From assembly GCF_001507855.1 (NCBI RefSeq), contig NZ_LGEN01000005.1, positions 62,001 to 126,000 on the forward strand: DNA of 64,000 bases, read 5' to 3'. Made by a program: the position numbers and the translations under genes. The stretch is from Halomonas sp. 54_146. GTDB lineage: Bacteria; Pseudomonadota; Gammaproteobacteria; Pseudomonadales; Halomonadaceae. Positions 31,144-41,375 of this stretch are shown piece after piece (position 1 is the stretch's first letter; each line of letters opens with the position of its first letter). The notes beneath the pieces were generated by a model. That model had not been told where the DNA came from. It was given only the letters and a program-made list of their open reading frames with translations, and made no database searches.

Positions 31144-31166
31144 AAGGAATATTTTAAATACATCTT
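31144..31166 (-). promoter_or_regulatory. NsrR operator upstream of hmp
   Basis: Minus strand AAGATGTATTT-A-AAATATTCCTT: first half exact to AAGATGYATTT, second half 8/11; divergent hmp/nsrR. Confidence 0.75.
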
Positions 31167-31269
31167 TAAAATATCAAGCTTTGCGCTCAGCGTAAACAGA
31201 CATCGAATATCATTTCCGCACGCCTGTGCACACCGTACAATGGCGTTTTACTTAGGTTGATGGCTCTCT

Positions 31270-31722
31270 ATGCACTTAACTCGCTATACCGATTACGCCA
31301 TTCGCGTTCTTCTCTACCTCGCGGTGAAGGGTGAAGAGCGCACCACAATCAATGAGATAGCGCAGACATTTTCCATCTCACGCAATCACTTGATGAAGAT
31401 TGTTCAAGAGCTTAATCAGAAAGGATATCTCACCGCCATACGCGGTAAACATGGCGGGTTACTGCTTGGCCGCCCACCAGAAACGATTTTACTGGGGGCT
31501 TTGGTTCGAGACACCGAACATGAGATGGCGCTGGTGGAGTGTTTTCGCGAGGACAATAAATGCGTTATTACGCCCTCTTGCCGCTTGCAGCCAATTTTGG
31601 CGGAAGCGCTGTCGGCATTTTTCAACGTCTTGGATCACTATACGCTTGCCGACCTGCTAACCGGCCGAGCATCACAGCTCTCAACGCTGATGCGTATTCC
31701 CACCCTCAACGTTTCCCACTAG
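31270..31722 (+). CDS. nsrR: Rrf2-family regulator NsrR
   Basis: MHLTRYTDYAIRVLLYLAVKGEERTTINEIAQTFSISRNHLMKIVQEL, C-X5-C-X6-C cluster pattern (CFREDNKCVITPSC); next to hmp. Confidence 0.9.
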   Translation: MHLTRYTDYAIRVLLYLAVKGEERTTINEIAQTFSISRNHLMKIVQELNQKGYLTAIRGKHGGLLLGRPPETILLGALVRDTEHEMALVECFREDNKCVITPSCRLQPILAEALSAFFNVLDHYTLADLLTGRASQLSTLMRIPTLNVSH

Positions 31723-31931
31723 CCGCTCGATTGTAAACGTCTGTGGTATACAGGTAGCGCTTTGCAATGTTCATGCTCTATTAAATGCTGGCTACCTATT
31801 AAGAAGCATTATACTTATTACCATTTAGATGCCGAGCTGATGGTTAAAAACCGCTCAACCGGCGGTGCTGGCGTATACCTCAACTTCACCCCGAAAACAG
31901 AACGACTCATCAAGACAGGGAATGGATAACT

Positions 31932-32597
31932 ATGTCTAGCGCAACTCCTGATCAAATCGCCACTATCATGGTTATTGACGACCACCCGCTGCTGCGCCGT
32001 GGGGTTCGCCAACTCCTGGAAATGGAAGACGACCTGACGTTGATATTTGATACCGGCTCGCCTCAAGAAGGCATTGAAAAGGCCGTTGCGCTAGAGCCCG
32101 ATATGCTGCTGCTTGACCTTAATATGCCGGTAATCAACGGGCTCGAAACCCTTAAACAATTGCGTGACGGGGGCTATTGCGGCCGAATCATCATGTATAC
32201 GGTTTCTGACCAGGAGGACGATGTAGTTGATGCACTGCGCGGCGGTGCCGATGGCTACCTGCTCAAAGATATGGAACCGGAAGATATGGTACGCCAGCTT
32301 CGCCAGGCGGCTAAAGGGCGCATGGTCATTAGCGAAAACTTAACGGCGCTGCTGGCTGAGGCGCTGCGTAATCAGCGCACTTCCCCGCCAACTCAATCAG
32401 TGGATACGCTGACTCAGCGCGAAAAAGAGATCTTAGCGGAACTAGCCGCGGGCATGTCGAACAAGCTTATCGCCCGCAAGCTGGATATTACCGAAGGAAC
32501 CGTCAAGGTACACGTGAAGCACTTATTGAAAAAGTTACACCTGCGTTCCCGGGTGGAAGCAGCCGTATGGGCAGTTCAAGAAGGGCTTAACCGGTAG
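31932..32597 (+). CDS. NarL/FixJ-family response regulator
   Basis: Receiver (IMVIDDHPLLRRGVRQLLEMEDDLTL) and LuxR HTH (LTQREKEILAELAAGMSNKLIARKLDITEGTVKVHVKHLLKKL). NarL-like; no adjacent kinase in window. Confidence 0.9.
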   Translation: MSSATPDQIATIMVIDDHPLLRRGVRQLLEMEDDLTLIFDTGSPQEGIEKAVALEPDMLLLDLNMPVINGLETLKQLRDGGYCGRIIMYTVSDQEDDVVDALRGGADGYLLKDMEPEDMVRQLRQAAKGRMVISENLTALLAEALRNQRTSPPTQSVDTLTQREKEILAELAAGMSNKLIARKLDITEGTVKVHVKHLLKKLHLRSRVEAAVWAVQEGLNR

Positions 32598-32694
32598 CAA
32601 GCCGTTGATTCTAAGTGGATACCCCTAAGGTATGGAAATATTATTGCCAATACTACTCGGAAGTGTGATGTATCTGTGGCGTGTTGTCGCACTA

Positions 32695-32711
32695 ATATTG
32701 ATCAATATCAG
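32695..32711 (+). promoter_or_regulatory. FNR/ANR/DNR-like box
   Basis: TTGAT-CAAT-ATCAG (9/10 to TTGATN4ATCAA) within perfect palindrome ATATTGATCAATAT; about 73 bp upstream of ATG 32784. Confidence 0.65.
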
Positions 32712-32783
32712 GGCATACTTTTTAGGTGTGGCCATACTGACGGAGGACAATCAATAAATTTGCCCTTCAGAGCAGGAGTTCAC

Positions 32784-34226
32784 ATGGGAACACGTAATAA
32801 GAGAGCAGGTCCTTGGCTGGTTCTCGGGCTGCCGATCGCCCTCGGGCTGGCCTGGATCACCCAAGGCAGCGGGGTGATCGAAAATGACCTTGAGCGCAAT
32901 ATTTACATCCCCGAAGAGCTGACCATGCCGCTGCAGGTGCAGGCTGCCCACAATGGCGAACAGATCTTCTTCCGCTATCGCTGGCCGGCATCGCAGCCCC
33001 ATGTTTATCACGACATGCTGCGCTACGAGGACGGCGAGTGGATTCGCCACGGCCGCTCGGTGCCAGGGCCTGACCCCGACGGCACCTACGAAGACCGGGT
33101 CGCCATGTTGGTAGATGACGGTGGCGTGCCCCAGTTCAGCCGCTATGGCGGCTACATCACCGTTGGCAACCAGATGCGCTTCTTCACCAACTCCGCGTCA
33201 CCGGCTGACGTACAAGCGCACCCGCATTTGGGTGAGCAGCTAGGCCAGAGCGACGTGCGCAAGTATCTGCCGGCCACGCGAACGGATCAGAACGACTGGC
33301 GCAGCGTGGTGGATGCCGACGTACTGACGACACAGCGCGAGGCCGGCTATTTCCTCGACCTCTGGCACTGGCGCGCAGGGCGCTCCAATGCTGTTAATGC
33401 CTCGGATGACCAGTGGATCGGCGAGTATCGCAACAGTGATGCCGGCACGGGCCCTTACACCACCAACTGGGACGGCGACACCAACCAGCCTCGCTGGATG
33501 CTCGACCCTGAGCAGACCGGTCAGCGCGCCCTGCGCTGGGAAGACGTGACCTCTGGGCAGGTCGATTTCGACGGCCTTTATTTCCTGTCGGAAAACAATC
33601 GGACCGATTTCGACCCTGACCACGACTGGCAAAACGGCGATGTCATCCCGAGACGGCTACTGCGCCAACCTGACGGCTCCCGCGGCGACATCACGGTGAA
33701 CGCAGGCCCCGCGCGTTGGGAAGACGGCTACTGGGACGTGACTCTGATGCGGGACATGGATACCCGAAGCCCGTTGGACGACAAAGCGTTCCGGGAACAG
33801 GGCGTTTATGATATTGCCATCGGCGTTTACCGCAACGCTACCGGCAGCCGCTGGCATTACGTGTCTCATCCTTACACGGTGGGCCTTGGGCGCGAAGCAG
33901 ACTTTCAGGCGATGGCCTTTGAAGGCGACTCGCCGGATTGGTCGTCTGACTGGTTCGACATGACCCTCTTCTACCCCGGTCAGGTCGATTGGCCGCTGCT
34001 GATCAGCCGCGCCCATGCTGGTGCCGAGGACATCGCCCAGGGCACCCCGGTGCGGGCGCGCCACAGCGAAAAACAGCTTGCCCTATACGGCGTGGAGATG
34101 GAATTTAACGACGCCATTACCAGCCGCTGGATGATGACGCTAATAGCGGGCCTAATCGCCATGCTCGGCGTGGCTATCGCCCTGCTGCCCGCCTTCCGCC
34201 AAACTCGCCAAGGAGACCGCTCATGA
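32784..34226 (+). CDS. Ethylbenzene-dehydrogenase-related haem-binding membrane-anchored protein
   Basis: ATG 32784; N- and C-terminal TM segments; EB_dh-like repeats (ANWDGDTNQPRWML-type, VNAGPARWEDGYWDVTLMRDM, IAIGVYRN); no CXXCH. Confidence 0.75.
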   Translation: MGTRNKRAGPWLVLGLPIALGLAWITQGSGVIENDLERNIYIPEELTMPLQVQAAHNGEQIFFRYRWPASQPHVYHDMLRYEDGEWIRHGRSVPGPDPDGTYEDRVAMLVDDGGVPQFSRYGGYITVGNQMRFFTNSASPADVQAHPHLGEQLGQSDVRKYLPATRTDQNDWRSVVDADVLTTQREAGYFLDLWHWRAGRSNAVNASDDQWIGEYRNSDAGTGPYTTNWDGDTNQPRWMLDPEQTGQRALRWEDVTSGQVDFDGLYFLSENNRTDFDPDHDWQNGDVIPRRLLRQPDGSRGDITVNAGPARWEDGYWDVTLMRDMDTRSPLDDKAFREQGVYDIAIGVYRNATGSRWHYVSHPYTVGLGREADFQAMAFEGDSPDWSSDWFDMTLFYPGQVDWPLLISRAHAGAEDIAQGTPVRARHSEKQLALYGVEMEFNDAITSRWMMTLIAGLIAMLGVAIALLPAFRQTRQGDRS

Positions 34227-34774
34227 ACGGCACCCATGCCATGCTCTCCCACTTTCCGGTGGGCTTCTGGGCACTTGCCACTCTGATGATCCTGGTTGGT
34301 GCTTTCATGACCGGCCGCTTGGCCGAAATCAGCCGCGCCGCTTTGCTGCCGGTGCTGGTGCTTAGCCTGCTGGGGGCACTCGCCGCCATCGCCATTGGGT
34401 TGATTGTTTGGCCGATGGCCGCCAACCTGACCAGCCCGCTGGCGCGCAACCATATCCTAATGTCCTTTTGGTCGCTGGGCATCTACGCCGTGATAACCGT
34501 GCTGGTATGGAAAGCCGGTGATACAGCCTTCGACGACGCTCGCCGTTGGGCGCTGGTGATCTTGGCGCTGACCGGTGGCCTGATGTTCTCGGCGGCCGGC
34601 ACCCTGGGCGGCCACCTTGCGGGTTCTACCACCGCTTTTTCCAAGGTGCTGGGCCTGATGGGTTGGGAGGTCTACACCACCTTCTATAGCCCACTGTGGG
34701 TTATTGCCATCATGGTGCTCATCGGCATTGCCCTGGGGGCACTCGGCATTATGAGCCAGCGCCGAACCGGCTGA
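34223..34774 (+). CDS. DUF2231-like multi-TM membrane protein
   Basis: ATGA overlap with upstream ORF; MNGTHAMLSHFPVGFWALATLMILVGAF start pattern typical of DUF2231-like proteins. Confidence 0.6.
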   Translation: MNGTHAMLSHFPVGFWALATLMILVGAFMTGRLAEISRAALLPVLVLSLLGALAAIAIGLIVWPMAANLTSPLARNHILMSFWSLGIYAVITVLVWKAGDTAFDDARRWALVILALTGGLMFSAAGTLGGHLAGSTTAFSKVLGLMGWEVYTTFYSPLWVIAIMVLIGIALGALGIMSQRRTG

Positions 34775-34800
34775 TATTAATGCCAGTGGCTATAAAAGAA

Positions 34801-34822
34801 GGGGCTCGCTTTAGCGAGCCCC
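34801..34822 (+). terminator. Hairpin terminator
   Basis: GGGGCTCGC-TTTA-GCGAGCCCC perfect stem after the operon, with only a short T tail. Confidence 0.65.
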
Positions 34823-35013
34823 TTGCCGTTTAGCGCACGTTTTTCAAGGGTAAATGTACTAACTTGGCTATAGATTTTTTCAATCGACCCAATAAAATTT
34901 ACTATTGCCATTCGTTAAAGTGAACTGCATGATGCAGGTATGTTTTGCCATGATTGAACAGCAATAAGCAACAAAAGCCGCTGGGCAGCAGTACGTACAT
35001 TAGAGATTACCTC

Positions 35014-37599
35014 ATGAACCATGAATTTCCCTTACTTGAAGCCCAGCAAGGGATCCACGAGCTTACTGCCGCAGGGGCTCCTCTTGCTAAAACCTTGGCA
35101 GCGGTAGCCGAGTGGGCAGAGCTGATGCTGCCTCAAGCGCTGGTCTCGATCATGCGCTTCGACCCTGAAAAAAATGCCTTAAGTTTGGTTCCTAATCGCC
35201 ATTTCTCACCCAACTATACCGCTCACATGCAAGACCTGGTGATTGGTCCTGATATTGGCACATGCGGACGAGCCGCATTTGAAAAGCAGCTGGTAGTGAC
35301 GCGAGATATTAGCTTAGAGCCGAACTGGGCACCCTTTCAGGCGCTCGCCCAAGCGGAAGGGCTGCGAGCCTGCTGGTCAGTACCGATTCTGACTGCCAAT
35401 GGAGAACTGCTTGGCACCTTCGCCACTTATTACCGCAGCCCTGCCCTGCCTACTCAAGAAGAACAGAATAACCTTGCCCGTAGTGCAAGCCTTGCAGCCT
35501 TAGTATTGCTTCGCCACCGTGACAAACAGCATCACCGCACGCAATCCGAGTGGCACCGCTCGTTATTTTTTAATCACCCTGATGGTGTTTACGAGTTTGA
35601 CCTTGAAGGCCACTTACAACGCTGCAACACCGCGCTTGAACGCATTACTGGCTATAAATCGTCAGCGTTACTTGGCCTACATTTCAACCAGTTTATTGCC
35701 CCTGATTTTCAGGAGTTAACCCAAAGCGCCTTCGATGCGGCTTGCAGTGGCCAGGCCATTACCTATGAAACGCTAGGCAGGCATGCCGATGGGAATTACT
35801 ACCAGCTGGAAATTACTAACTTTCCCGTCATTATTGATGATGTCATCGTCGGCGTTTACGGAATATGCCGCGATATTACCGAGCGCAAACAGCAAACAGA
35901 CGAATTACGCTTATTAAAAAGGGGCATGGAATCAAGCCCCAGCGGCATTCTGATGATAGATGCGCAGCAGCCCGGCATGCCGATTGTCTTCGCGAACCCT
36001 GCTTTTTACCGCATGACAGGCTATGAGCCTGCCGAGGTCATCGGCAACCATAGCCGTTTTCTGCGCGGGAGAGATACAGACCCCAAAGCGGTTGATGCCA
36101 TTCGCATCGCCATGCAAGAGCAGCGTGACGTTAATGTTACGCTGCTCAATTACCGTAAAAACGGCCAGCCCTTCTGGAATCATCTTGTCGTAAGCCCCGT
36201 TTTTAACCCAGACGGCACCTGCACGCACTTCATCGGCATTCACCAGGATATTACCCACGAGAAAGAGCAAGAGGCTCAGCTGGCTTACCAGGCAACCCAT
36301 GATCTACTCACTGGCCTACCCAACTATTCAGCCTTTACCGAGCAATTAAACAACGTATTCCAGCAGCACCAACTAGATAGCAGCAATACCTTTGCGGTCA
36401 TGCATCTTGATTTGGATGGCTTTAAAACCGTCAATGACGGTTTGGGGCACCTTGCTGCCAACCAGGTGTTAATTGCCGTCGCGCAGCGGCTTGAAGGGTT
36501 TGTTCAGCATCCTGATATGGTGGCGCGCTTGGTGGGTGACGAGTTTGCTTTTCTTTTAACAACAAAAGATGACCATAGAGAAAATACCGCAAACTTAGCC
36601 AGGCGGATTTTGACCAGCCTTGCTCAACCCATAGCGCTTGAGGGGCAGCTGGTTCATATAAGCGCTAGCATTGGTATCGCTTGCCATGATGTGTCCATCA
36701 AAGAGCCCTATAGCCTACTGCAGCACGCCGACCTGGCATTAGAACAAGCCAAACGACAAGGGCGAAACACCTGGCAGTGGTACCGTGGCCGCAAAGCAGA
36801 ACGCGTTAAACACAGTGTCGGCATGCGGCACGATTTGCATACAGCACTGATTGACGGGCAGTTCGAGCTTTATTACCAGCCGATTGTTGATGCCGTGAAC
36901 GGCCGCATGCGCAGTGTCGAAGCATTAGTGCGTTGGCATCATCCTACCCGGGGTTTAGTACCACCCGGTGATTTCATTCCTTTGGCGGAACAAACAGGGC
37001 AAATTATTCCGCTTGGCAGCTGGGTGCTCCACCAAGCCTGCCGAGAAATTGCAGCACTGAATGCCCACAGTGAGAATATGCTGTGCGTCGCCGTCAATAT
37101 TTCTTCGTTAGAATTCTGCCGAGAAGGCTTTCTTGAAGAAGTAAAGCACGCGCTTCATACCTCAGGGTTAGCGCCGCAGCAACTTGAGCTAGAAGTGACA
37201 GAAAGCGTATTGCTAGACGGTACGGACCCCATCATTGAGCTGATGGAAACACTGAACACAATGGGGGTTCGCGTTGCCATCGATGACTTTGGCACCGGTT
37301 TTTCAAGCCTGAGCTACTTGTGCGATTTACCTACCCACAAGGTCAAGCTGGATCGCAAGTTCGTGCAAAAAACCCTGGAAAACCGCCGCATGGCGGCGAT
37401 CGTGCAGGGTGTCATTACCATGGCACATCATATGGACATGCTGGTGGTCGCTGAAGGAATCGAAACACGCGCCCAGCAAGAAGACTTAATGCACAGGCAG
37501 TGCGACTTGCTCCAAGGCTACTTATTTGCACGCCCCATGCCGCTAAAGGAACTGCGGTGTTTACCTGGCCTGCTGCCTGCACATGTGGCTAATCTTTAA
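35014..37599 (+). CDS. GAF-PAS-PAS-GGDEF-EAL cyclic-di-GMP signalling protein
   Basis: GAF (DIGTCGRAAFEKQLVVTRDI), PAS/PAC repeats, GGDEF-like LVGDEFAFLL (degenerate), EAL (VEALVRWHHPTRG, DDFGTGFSSLSYL). ATG 35014 preferred over TTG 34954. Confidence 0.92.
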   Translation: MNHEFPLLEAQQGIHELTAAGAPLAKTLAAVAEWAELMLPQALVSIMRFDPEKNALSLVPNRHFSPNYTAHMQDLVIGPDIGTCGRAAFEKQLVVTRDISLEPNWAPFQALAQAEGLRACWSVPILTANGELLGTFATYYRSPALPTQEEQNNLARSASLAALVLLRHRDKQHHRTQSEWHRSLFFNHPDGVYEFDLEGHLQRCNTALERITGYKSSALLGLHFNQFIAPDFQELTQSAFDAACSGQAITYETLGRHADGNYYQLEITNFPVIIDDVIVGVYGICRDITERKQQTDELRLLKRGMESSPSGILMIDAQQPGMPIVFANPAFYRMTGYEPAEVIGNHSRFLRGRDTDPKAVDAIRIAMQEQRDVNVTLLNYRKNGQPFWNHLVVSPVFNPDGTCTHFIGIHQDITHEKEQEAQLAYQATHDLLTGLPNYSAFTEQLNNVFQQHQLDSSNTFAVMHLDLDGFKTVNDGLGHLAANQVLIAVAQRLEGFVQHPDMVARLVGDEFAFLLTTKDDHRENTANLARRILTSLAQPIALEGQLVHISASIGIACHDVSIKEPYSLLQHADLALEQAKRQGRNTWQWYRGRKAERVKHSVGMRHDLHTALIDGQFELYYQPIVDAVNGRMRSVEALVRWHHPTRGLVPPGDFIPLAEQTGQIIPLGSWVLHQACREIAALNAHSENMLCVAVNISSLEFCREGFLEEVKHALHTSGLAPQQLELEVTESVLLDGTDPIIELMETLNTMGVRVAIDDFGTGFSSLSYLCDLPTHKVKLDRKFVQKTLENRRMAAIVQGVITMAHHMDMLVVAEGIETRAQQEDLMHRQCDLLQGYLFARPMPLKELRCLPGLLPAHVANL

Positions 37600-38688
37600 C
37601 TAGCCAATCTTTAACACCGGCTTAACGGTGGTGCCGTTTTTGGAGTCTTCAAAAGCCTGATTGATCTGCTCCGGCGAATAGAACTTCACCAGCTTATCAA
37701 AAGGGAAACGCCCTTCCTTGTAATAGGCAACCAGCTGAGGAATAAACACCCGAGGCACTGAATCACCCTCGATCACGCCAATCATTGATTTACCTTCAGC
37801 CATCAAGTCGTGGTGCACATCCAGCGTGACCTCCGGCGTGACGCCGACAATGGCCGAGACGCCCAGTGGGCGCAGCGCCTGTAGCGATTGCCGTACCACC
37901 AGGGGCACACCGGTCGTTTCGACCGCATATTCGCTGCCGCCACCGGAAATTTCTCGCACACGCTCGACCGTTTCTTCCTGCCCGCCATTAACGGTGTGAG
38001 TTGCGCCAAGTTCACGAGCAAGTGCCAAGCGGCTTTCGTTAACGTCCACCGCAATAATGCGCTGACAGCCAGTGATTTTAGCGGCCATAATCGCAGAAAG
38101 CCCCACCGCGCCACAGCCATACACCACAATCGAGCTACCGAACGCAGGCTTGAGACGATTAAGCACCGTGCCCGCCCCCGTCTGTATACCGCAACCCAAC
38201 GGCCCCAGCATTGCCAAATCTACCTCAGCATCAACCTTCACGGCGTTACGCGCGCTGACCACAGCATGGGTGGCGAACGACGATTGGCCGAAAAAGGTGG
38301 CCAGCGCCTGGTTATCTTGCTGCAGCCGGTGGCTGCCATCGTCCATCACACCGCCAAAATTCAGCGCGTTGAAGGTATCGCATACCGTTGGGTGGCCGGT
38401 CAGGCAGTGGCCGCAGCTGCCGCAGTGGGCAAACGACAGCACCACATGATCGCCCACTTCAAGCCCTGTCACGCCCGCACCAAGCGCCTCGACCACGCCT
38501 GCCCCTTCGTGCCCCAACACAATCGGAAACGGTGCAATCCCCAGGTCACGCGCTACGGCATCCGTGTGACACACGCCGGTCGCGACAATACGCACGCGAA
38601 TTTCGCCGTTAGCCGGGTCAGCTAACTCCACACTTTGCCACTGAAAATCGTCGCCCTGTTTTAACGTCACTGCTGCTTGAATTTGCAT
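37600..38688 (-). CDS. Zn-dependent aryl/benzyl-alcohol dehydrogenase
   Basis: MDR family: GVCHTDAVARDLGIAPFPIVLGHEGAGVVE, CGSCGHCLTGHPTVCD, YGCGAVGLSAIMAAK. Confidence 0.87.
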   Translation of the reverse strand: MQIQAAVTLKQGDDFQWQSVELADPANGEIRVRIVATGVCHTDAVARDLGIAPFPIVLGHEGAGVVEALGAGVTGLEVGDHVVLSFAHCGSCGHCLTGHPTVCDTFNALNFGGVMDDGSHRLQQDNQALATFFGQSSFATHAVVSARNAVKVDAEVDLAMLGPLGCGIQTGAGTVLNRLKPAFGSSIVVYGCGAVGLSAIMAAKITGCQRIIAVDVNESRLALARELGATHTVNGGQEETVERVREISGGGSEYAVETTGVPLVVRQSLQALRPLGVSAIVGVTPEVTLDVHHDLMAEGKSMIGVIEGDSVPRVFIPQLVAYYKEGRFPFDKLVKFYSPEQINQAFEDSKNGTTVKPVLKIG

Positions 38689-38763
38689 CTTTTTTTCTCC
38701 CTTCGGCTCTCGCCCAGCCCGGGCGAGAACCGATCAAATCAAAAAATCTGTTTAAACGAGCTA

Positions 38764-39672
38764 TCACAAAAACTTAGTTAACTGCAGGCGGAAGAGATCC
38801 CCATCGCTTTCCAAACCTTTTAAGCCACCGGCCTGCGCGTCATATTCATGATAGTAAGCGCCTTTGAGCATCAGCCCAGCGGTAGGCCACAGGTAACCTG
38901 TTTCAGCCCCGATAGCATGGCGTTCCGCCTTGTTGGTGGTGGGCGCGCCCTGGTCGGCTTCTAACTGCCAGGCATTGTAGCCCACCAGCCCCAATTCAAC
39001 GCCGTTGCTCAAACGATGCCCGACCCCCCATTCCACCAACCAGCTGTCACCCGGCGTAATGCCGGTATCGTCCTGTTCGGTCTTGATTTCGTAACGCGAC
39101 AGCGCCGAGACGTTCCAACGCTTCTCCTCGTCAAAGTACCACACGCCCCCCAGCGTCAGCATGGTGGTGCCATAGCCCTTGCCTACTGAAGCGGGGTTAT
39201 CAGCATCGAAGCTGGCAGTATCGAACCAATGGCCGCCCGCAACGGTGATATCCCACTGTTCGCCGTGCCAACCGAGTATCAGCGGGCCGACTAACACATC
39301 GCCAATGCCGTTGTCATCAAAACGATTACCGCCGGCAACATCCAGGTCAAACTCGATATCCAGCAGAGGAATAATCGCTTCCATGCCGTAGTCGGCACCG
39401 AGGAAGGTTTTATCTGTCATCCAAATAAAGCGATGAGCTAGTGCGTTCACCGTACCGCTATTATTACCCGGCACCGTTGCGCCCGTGCCATCTTTGAAGC
39501 TATCAACATCGTAGTGAATCAGGTAGGCGCGATAGTAAAGCCCCGGTGGCGGTGCCGATGCTGCGCTCAACCCTTCAATGCCGAGTGAATAATGGCCGTT
39601 GACGGCAAGCGCTGACGGTGTTGCGGCACTAGCACTCAGTGCCGCCAGGAAAATGGAGGCTGTTTTTTTCAT
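38764..39672 (-). CDS. Outer-membrane transporter of phenol-degradation (MetA/SphA-like) family
   Basis: Signal peptide; GHYSLGIEGLSAASAPPPGLYYRAYLIHYDVDSFKDGTG typical of this family. Confidence 0.8.
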   Translation of the reverse strand: MKKTASIFLAALSASAATPSALAVNGHYSLGIEGLSAASAPPPGLYYRAYLIHYDVDSFKDGTGATVPGNNSGTVNALAHRFIWMTDKTFLGADYGMEAIIPLLDIEFDLDVAGGNRFDDNGIGDVLVGPLILGWHGEQWDITVAGGHWFDTASFDADNPASVGKGYGTTMLTLGGVWYFDEEKRWNVSALSRYEIKTEQDDTGITPGDSWLVEWGVGHRLSNGVELGLVGYNAWQLEADQGAPTTNKAERHAIGAETGYLWPTAGLMLKGAYYHEYDAQAGGLKGLESDGDLFRLQLTKFL

Positions 39673-39846
39673 GGCTTGTTATCTCTTTTATCAGCCGACG
39701 TGTCACCCGTGGCGGGTGGCAGGCGTTGTTATGAGGGTAAAGGGGTTAGCTAACTAGGCCCCGTTACAGGGCCTAGCTAGAAATGCCTAGTTAAAATAAA
39801 TAGTTATATAAATACTTGGCTATAAAGACCTAGCTAGCAAGGCCTT

Positions 39847-41319
39847 TTAGAAGGGATAGCCACGCGGCGTTTGCTGCACGCTGATCCAGTGGTCGGTAGT
39901 AAACTCCTCGATCGCCCAGTCGCCGTTGAAGCGGCCAAGGCCAGAGTTCTTCTCGCCACCGAAGGGCACGTGGGCTTCGTCGTTGACCGGCATATCGTTG
40001 ACATGCGTCATGCCTGCTTTAATGCCTCTGGCAAAGCGCACGCCGCGTTCCAGGTCGCCGGTAAATACCGCGCTGGAAAGACCGTACTCGGTGCCATTCG
40101 CAAGCGCCAGGGCATGGGCATCGTCGCGGGCTTTCTGAATACCCACCAGCGGGCCGAAGATCTCTTCGCGGCTGATCTCCATCTCTGGGGAGACATCGCC
40201 AAACACATGCGGCGGTACCAGCTGACCGTTAATTTCGCCTTCTACCAGCACGGTCGCGCCTTCACGCTTGGCGGTAGCAATCTTCTCTTCCAGCCCTTCA
40301 CGCTGCTTGGCGTTGATCACCGGCCCAACCACCGTAGCCATATCGTTGGGGTCGCCTACCTGCAGCCCTTTCACCTTAGCAACAAAACGTTCCACAAAGC
40401 CGTCATAGACGCGCTCATCAACGATGATGCGGTTGACCGCCATGCAGATTTGGCCTTGGTGAAGGAATTTACCCATTGCCGCGGCGTTCACCGCTTGGTC
40501 AAGGTCGGCGTCATCCAACACAACGAAGGGGCTATTGCCACCCAGCTCTAGCGCTACCTTCTTGATATGTTCGCCACCGCTGGCAATACGCCCAATGCCA
40601 CGGCCAACCTGGGTTGAGCCCGTGAAAGAGATCATCCGAGGCACGCGGTGCTCAACAAAGGCATCGCCGATTTCACTGCCGGCACCCACCACCACGCTGA
40701 GCAGGCCTGCGGGCAAACCGGCTTCCTCGAAGATTTTCGCCAGCAGTAGCCCGCCGGTCACCGGCGTATCGCTAGCCGGCTTCACCACCACCGCATTGCC
40801 TAGCGCCAGCGCCGGGGCAATAGAGCGCTGGGAAAGGTGTAGCGGAAAGTTCCAAGGGCTGATCACCCCGACCACGCCCAGCGGCTTGCGGTAAACGCGG
40901 TTCTCTTTTCCCGGCACGTTAGACGCCATGGTCATACCGTGAACACGCCCCGGCATGCTGGCCGCTTCCTGGGTGATGCCACGCGCCGCCCCCCACTCAA
41001 CGTTGGCTTTTAGCCGGGTACTGCCTGATTCACGAATCAGCCAGTCGATAATTTCATCCTTACGTGCATCAAAAATCGCCACTACCCGGTGCATTAAACT
41101 CGCGCGCTCAGCAGGCGGTTTCGCCGCCCACTCGGCCTGGGCTTTTTCTGCCGCTGTAAACGCAGCATCTAAATCGCTGCGATCCGCTAGGCGAATCGAC
41201 AGCAGTGCGCTGCCATCGTAAGGGTTGGTAACGTCCGTGGTGCGCTCGCTGCTACCCTCGCGCCACTCACCCGCAATAGGCTGAAGATGAAAATCGCTAT
41301 AAGCGCTGCTCATAATCAA
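39847..41319 (-). CDS. Aldehyde dehydrogenase (benzaldehyde/vanillin-type)
   Basis: [56 protein letters not shown]. Confidence 0.92.
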   Translation of the reverse strand: MIMSSAYSDFHLQPIAGEWREGSSERTTDVTNPYDGSALLSIRLADRSDLDAAFTAAEKAQAEWAAKPPAERASLMHRVVAIFDARKDEIIDWLIRESGSTRLKANVEWGAARGITQEAASMPGRVHGMTMASNVPGKENRVYRKPLGVVGVISPWNFPLHLSQRSIAPALALGNAVVVKPASDTPVTGGLLLAKIFEEAGLPAGLLSVVVGAGSEIGDAFVEHRVPRMISFTGSTQVGRGIGRIASGGEHIKKVALELGGNSPFVVLDDADLDQAVNAAAMGKFLHQGQICMAVNRIIVDERVYDGFVERFVAKVKGLQVGDPNDMATVVGPVINAKQREGLEEKIATAKREGATVLVEGEINGQLVPPHVFGDVSPEMEISREEIFGPLVGIQKARDDAHALALANGTEYGLSSAVFTGDLERGVRFARGIKAGMTHVNDMPVNDEAHVPFGGEKNSGLGRFNGDWAIEEFTTDHWISVQQTPRGYPF

Positions 41320-41375
41320 AACTCCTGAGTCTGTATAAATAACAAGCCGTTCAGAGGTGACATATTAAGCCTCTT

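Noticed and set aside
39700-39846. A/T-rich CTAG/TTTAT periodicity downstream of the aldehyde dehydrogenase as another stop array
   Set aside because: Spacing of TAG/TAA triplets is irregular and AT content alone gives many stops; not counted with the clear arrays.
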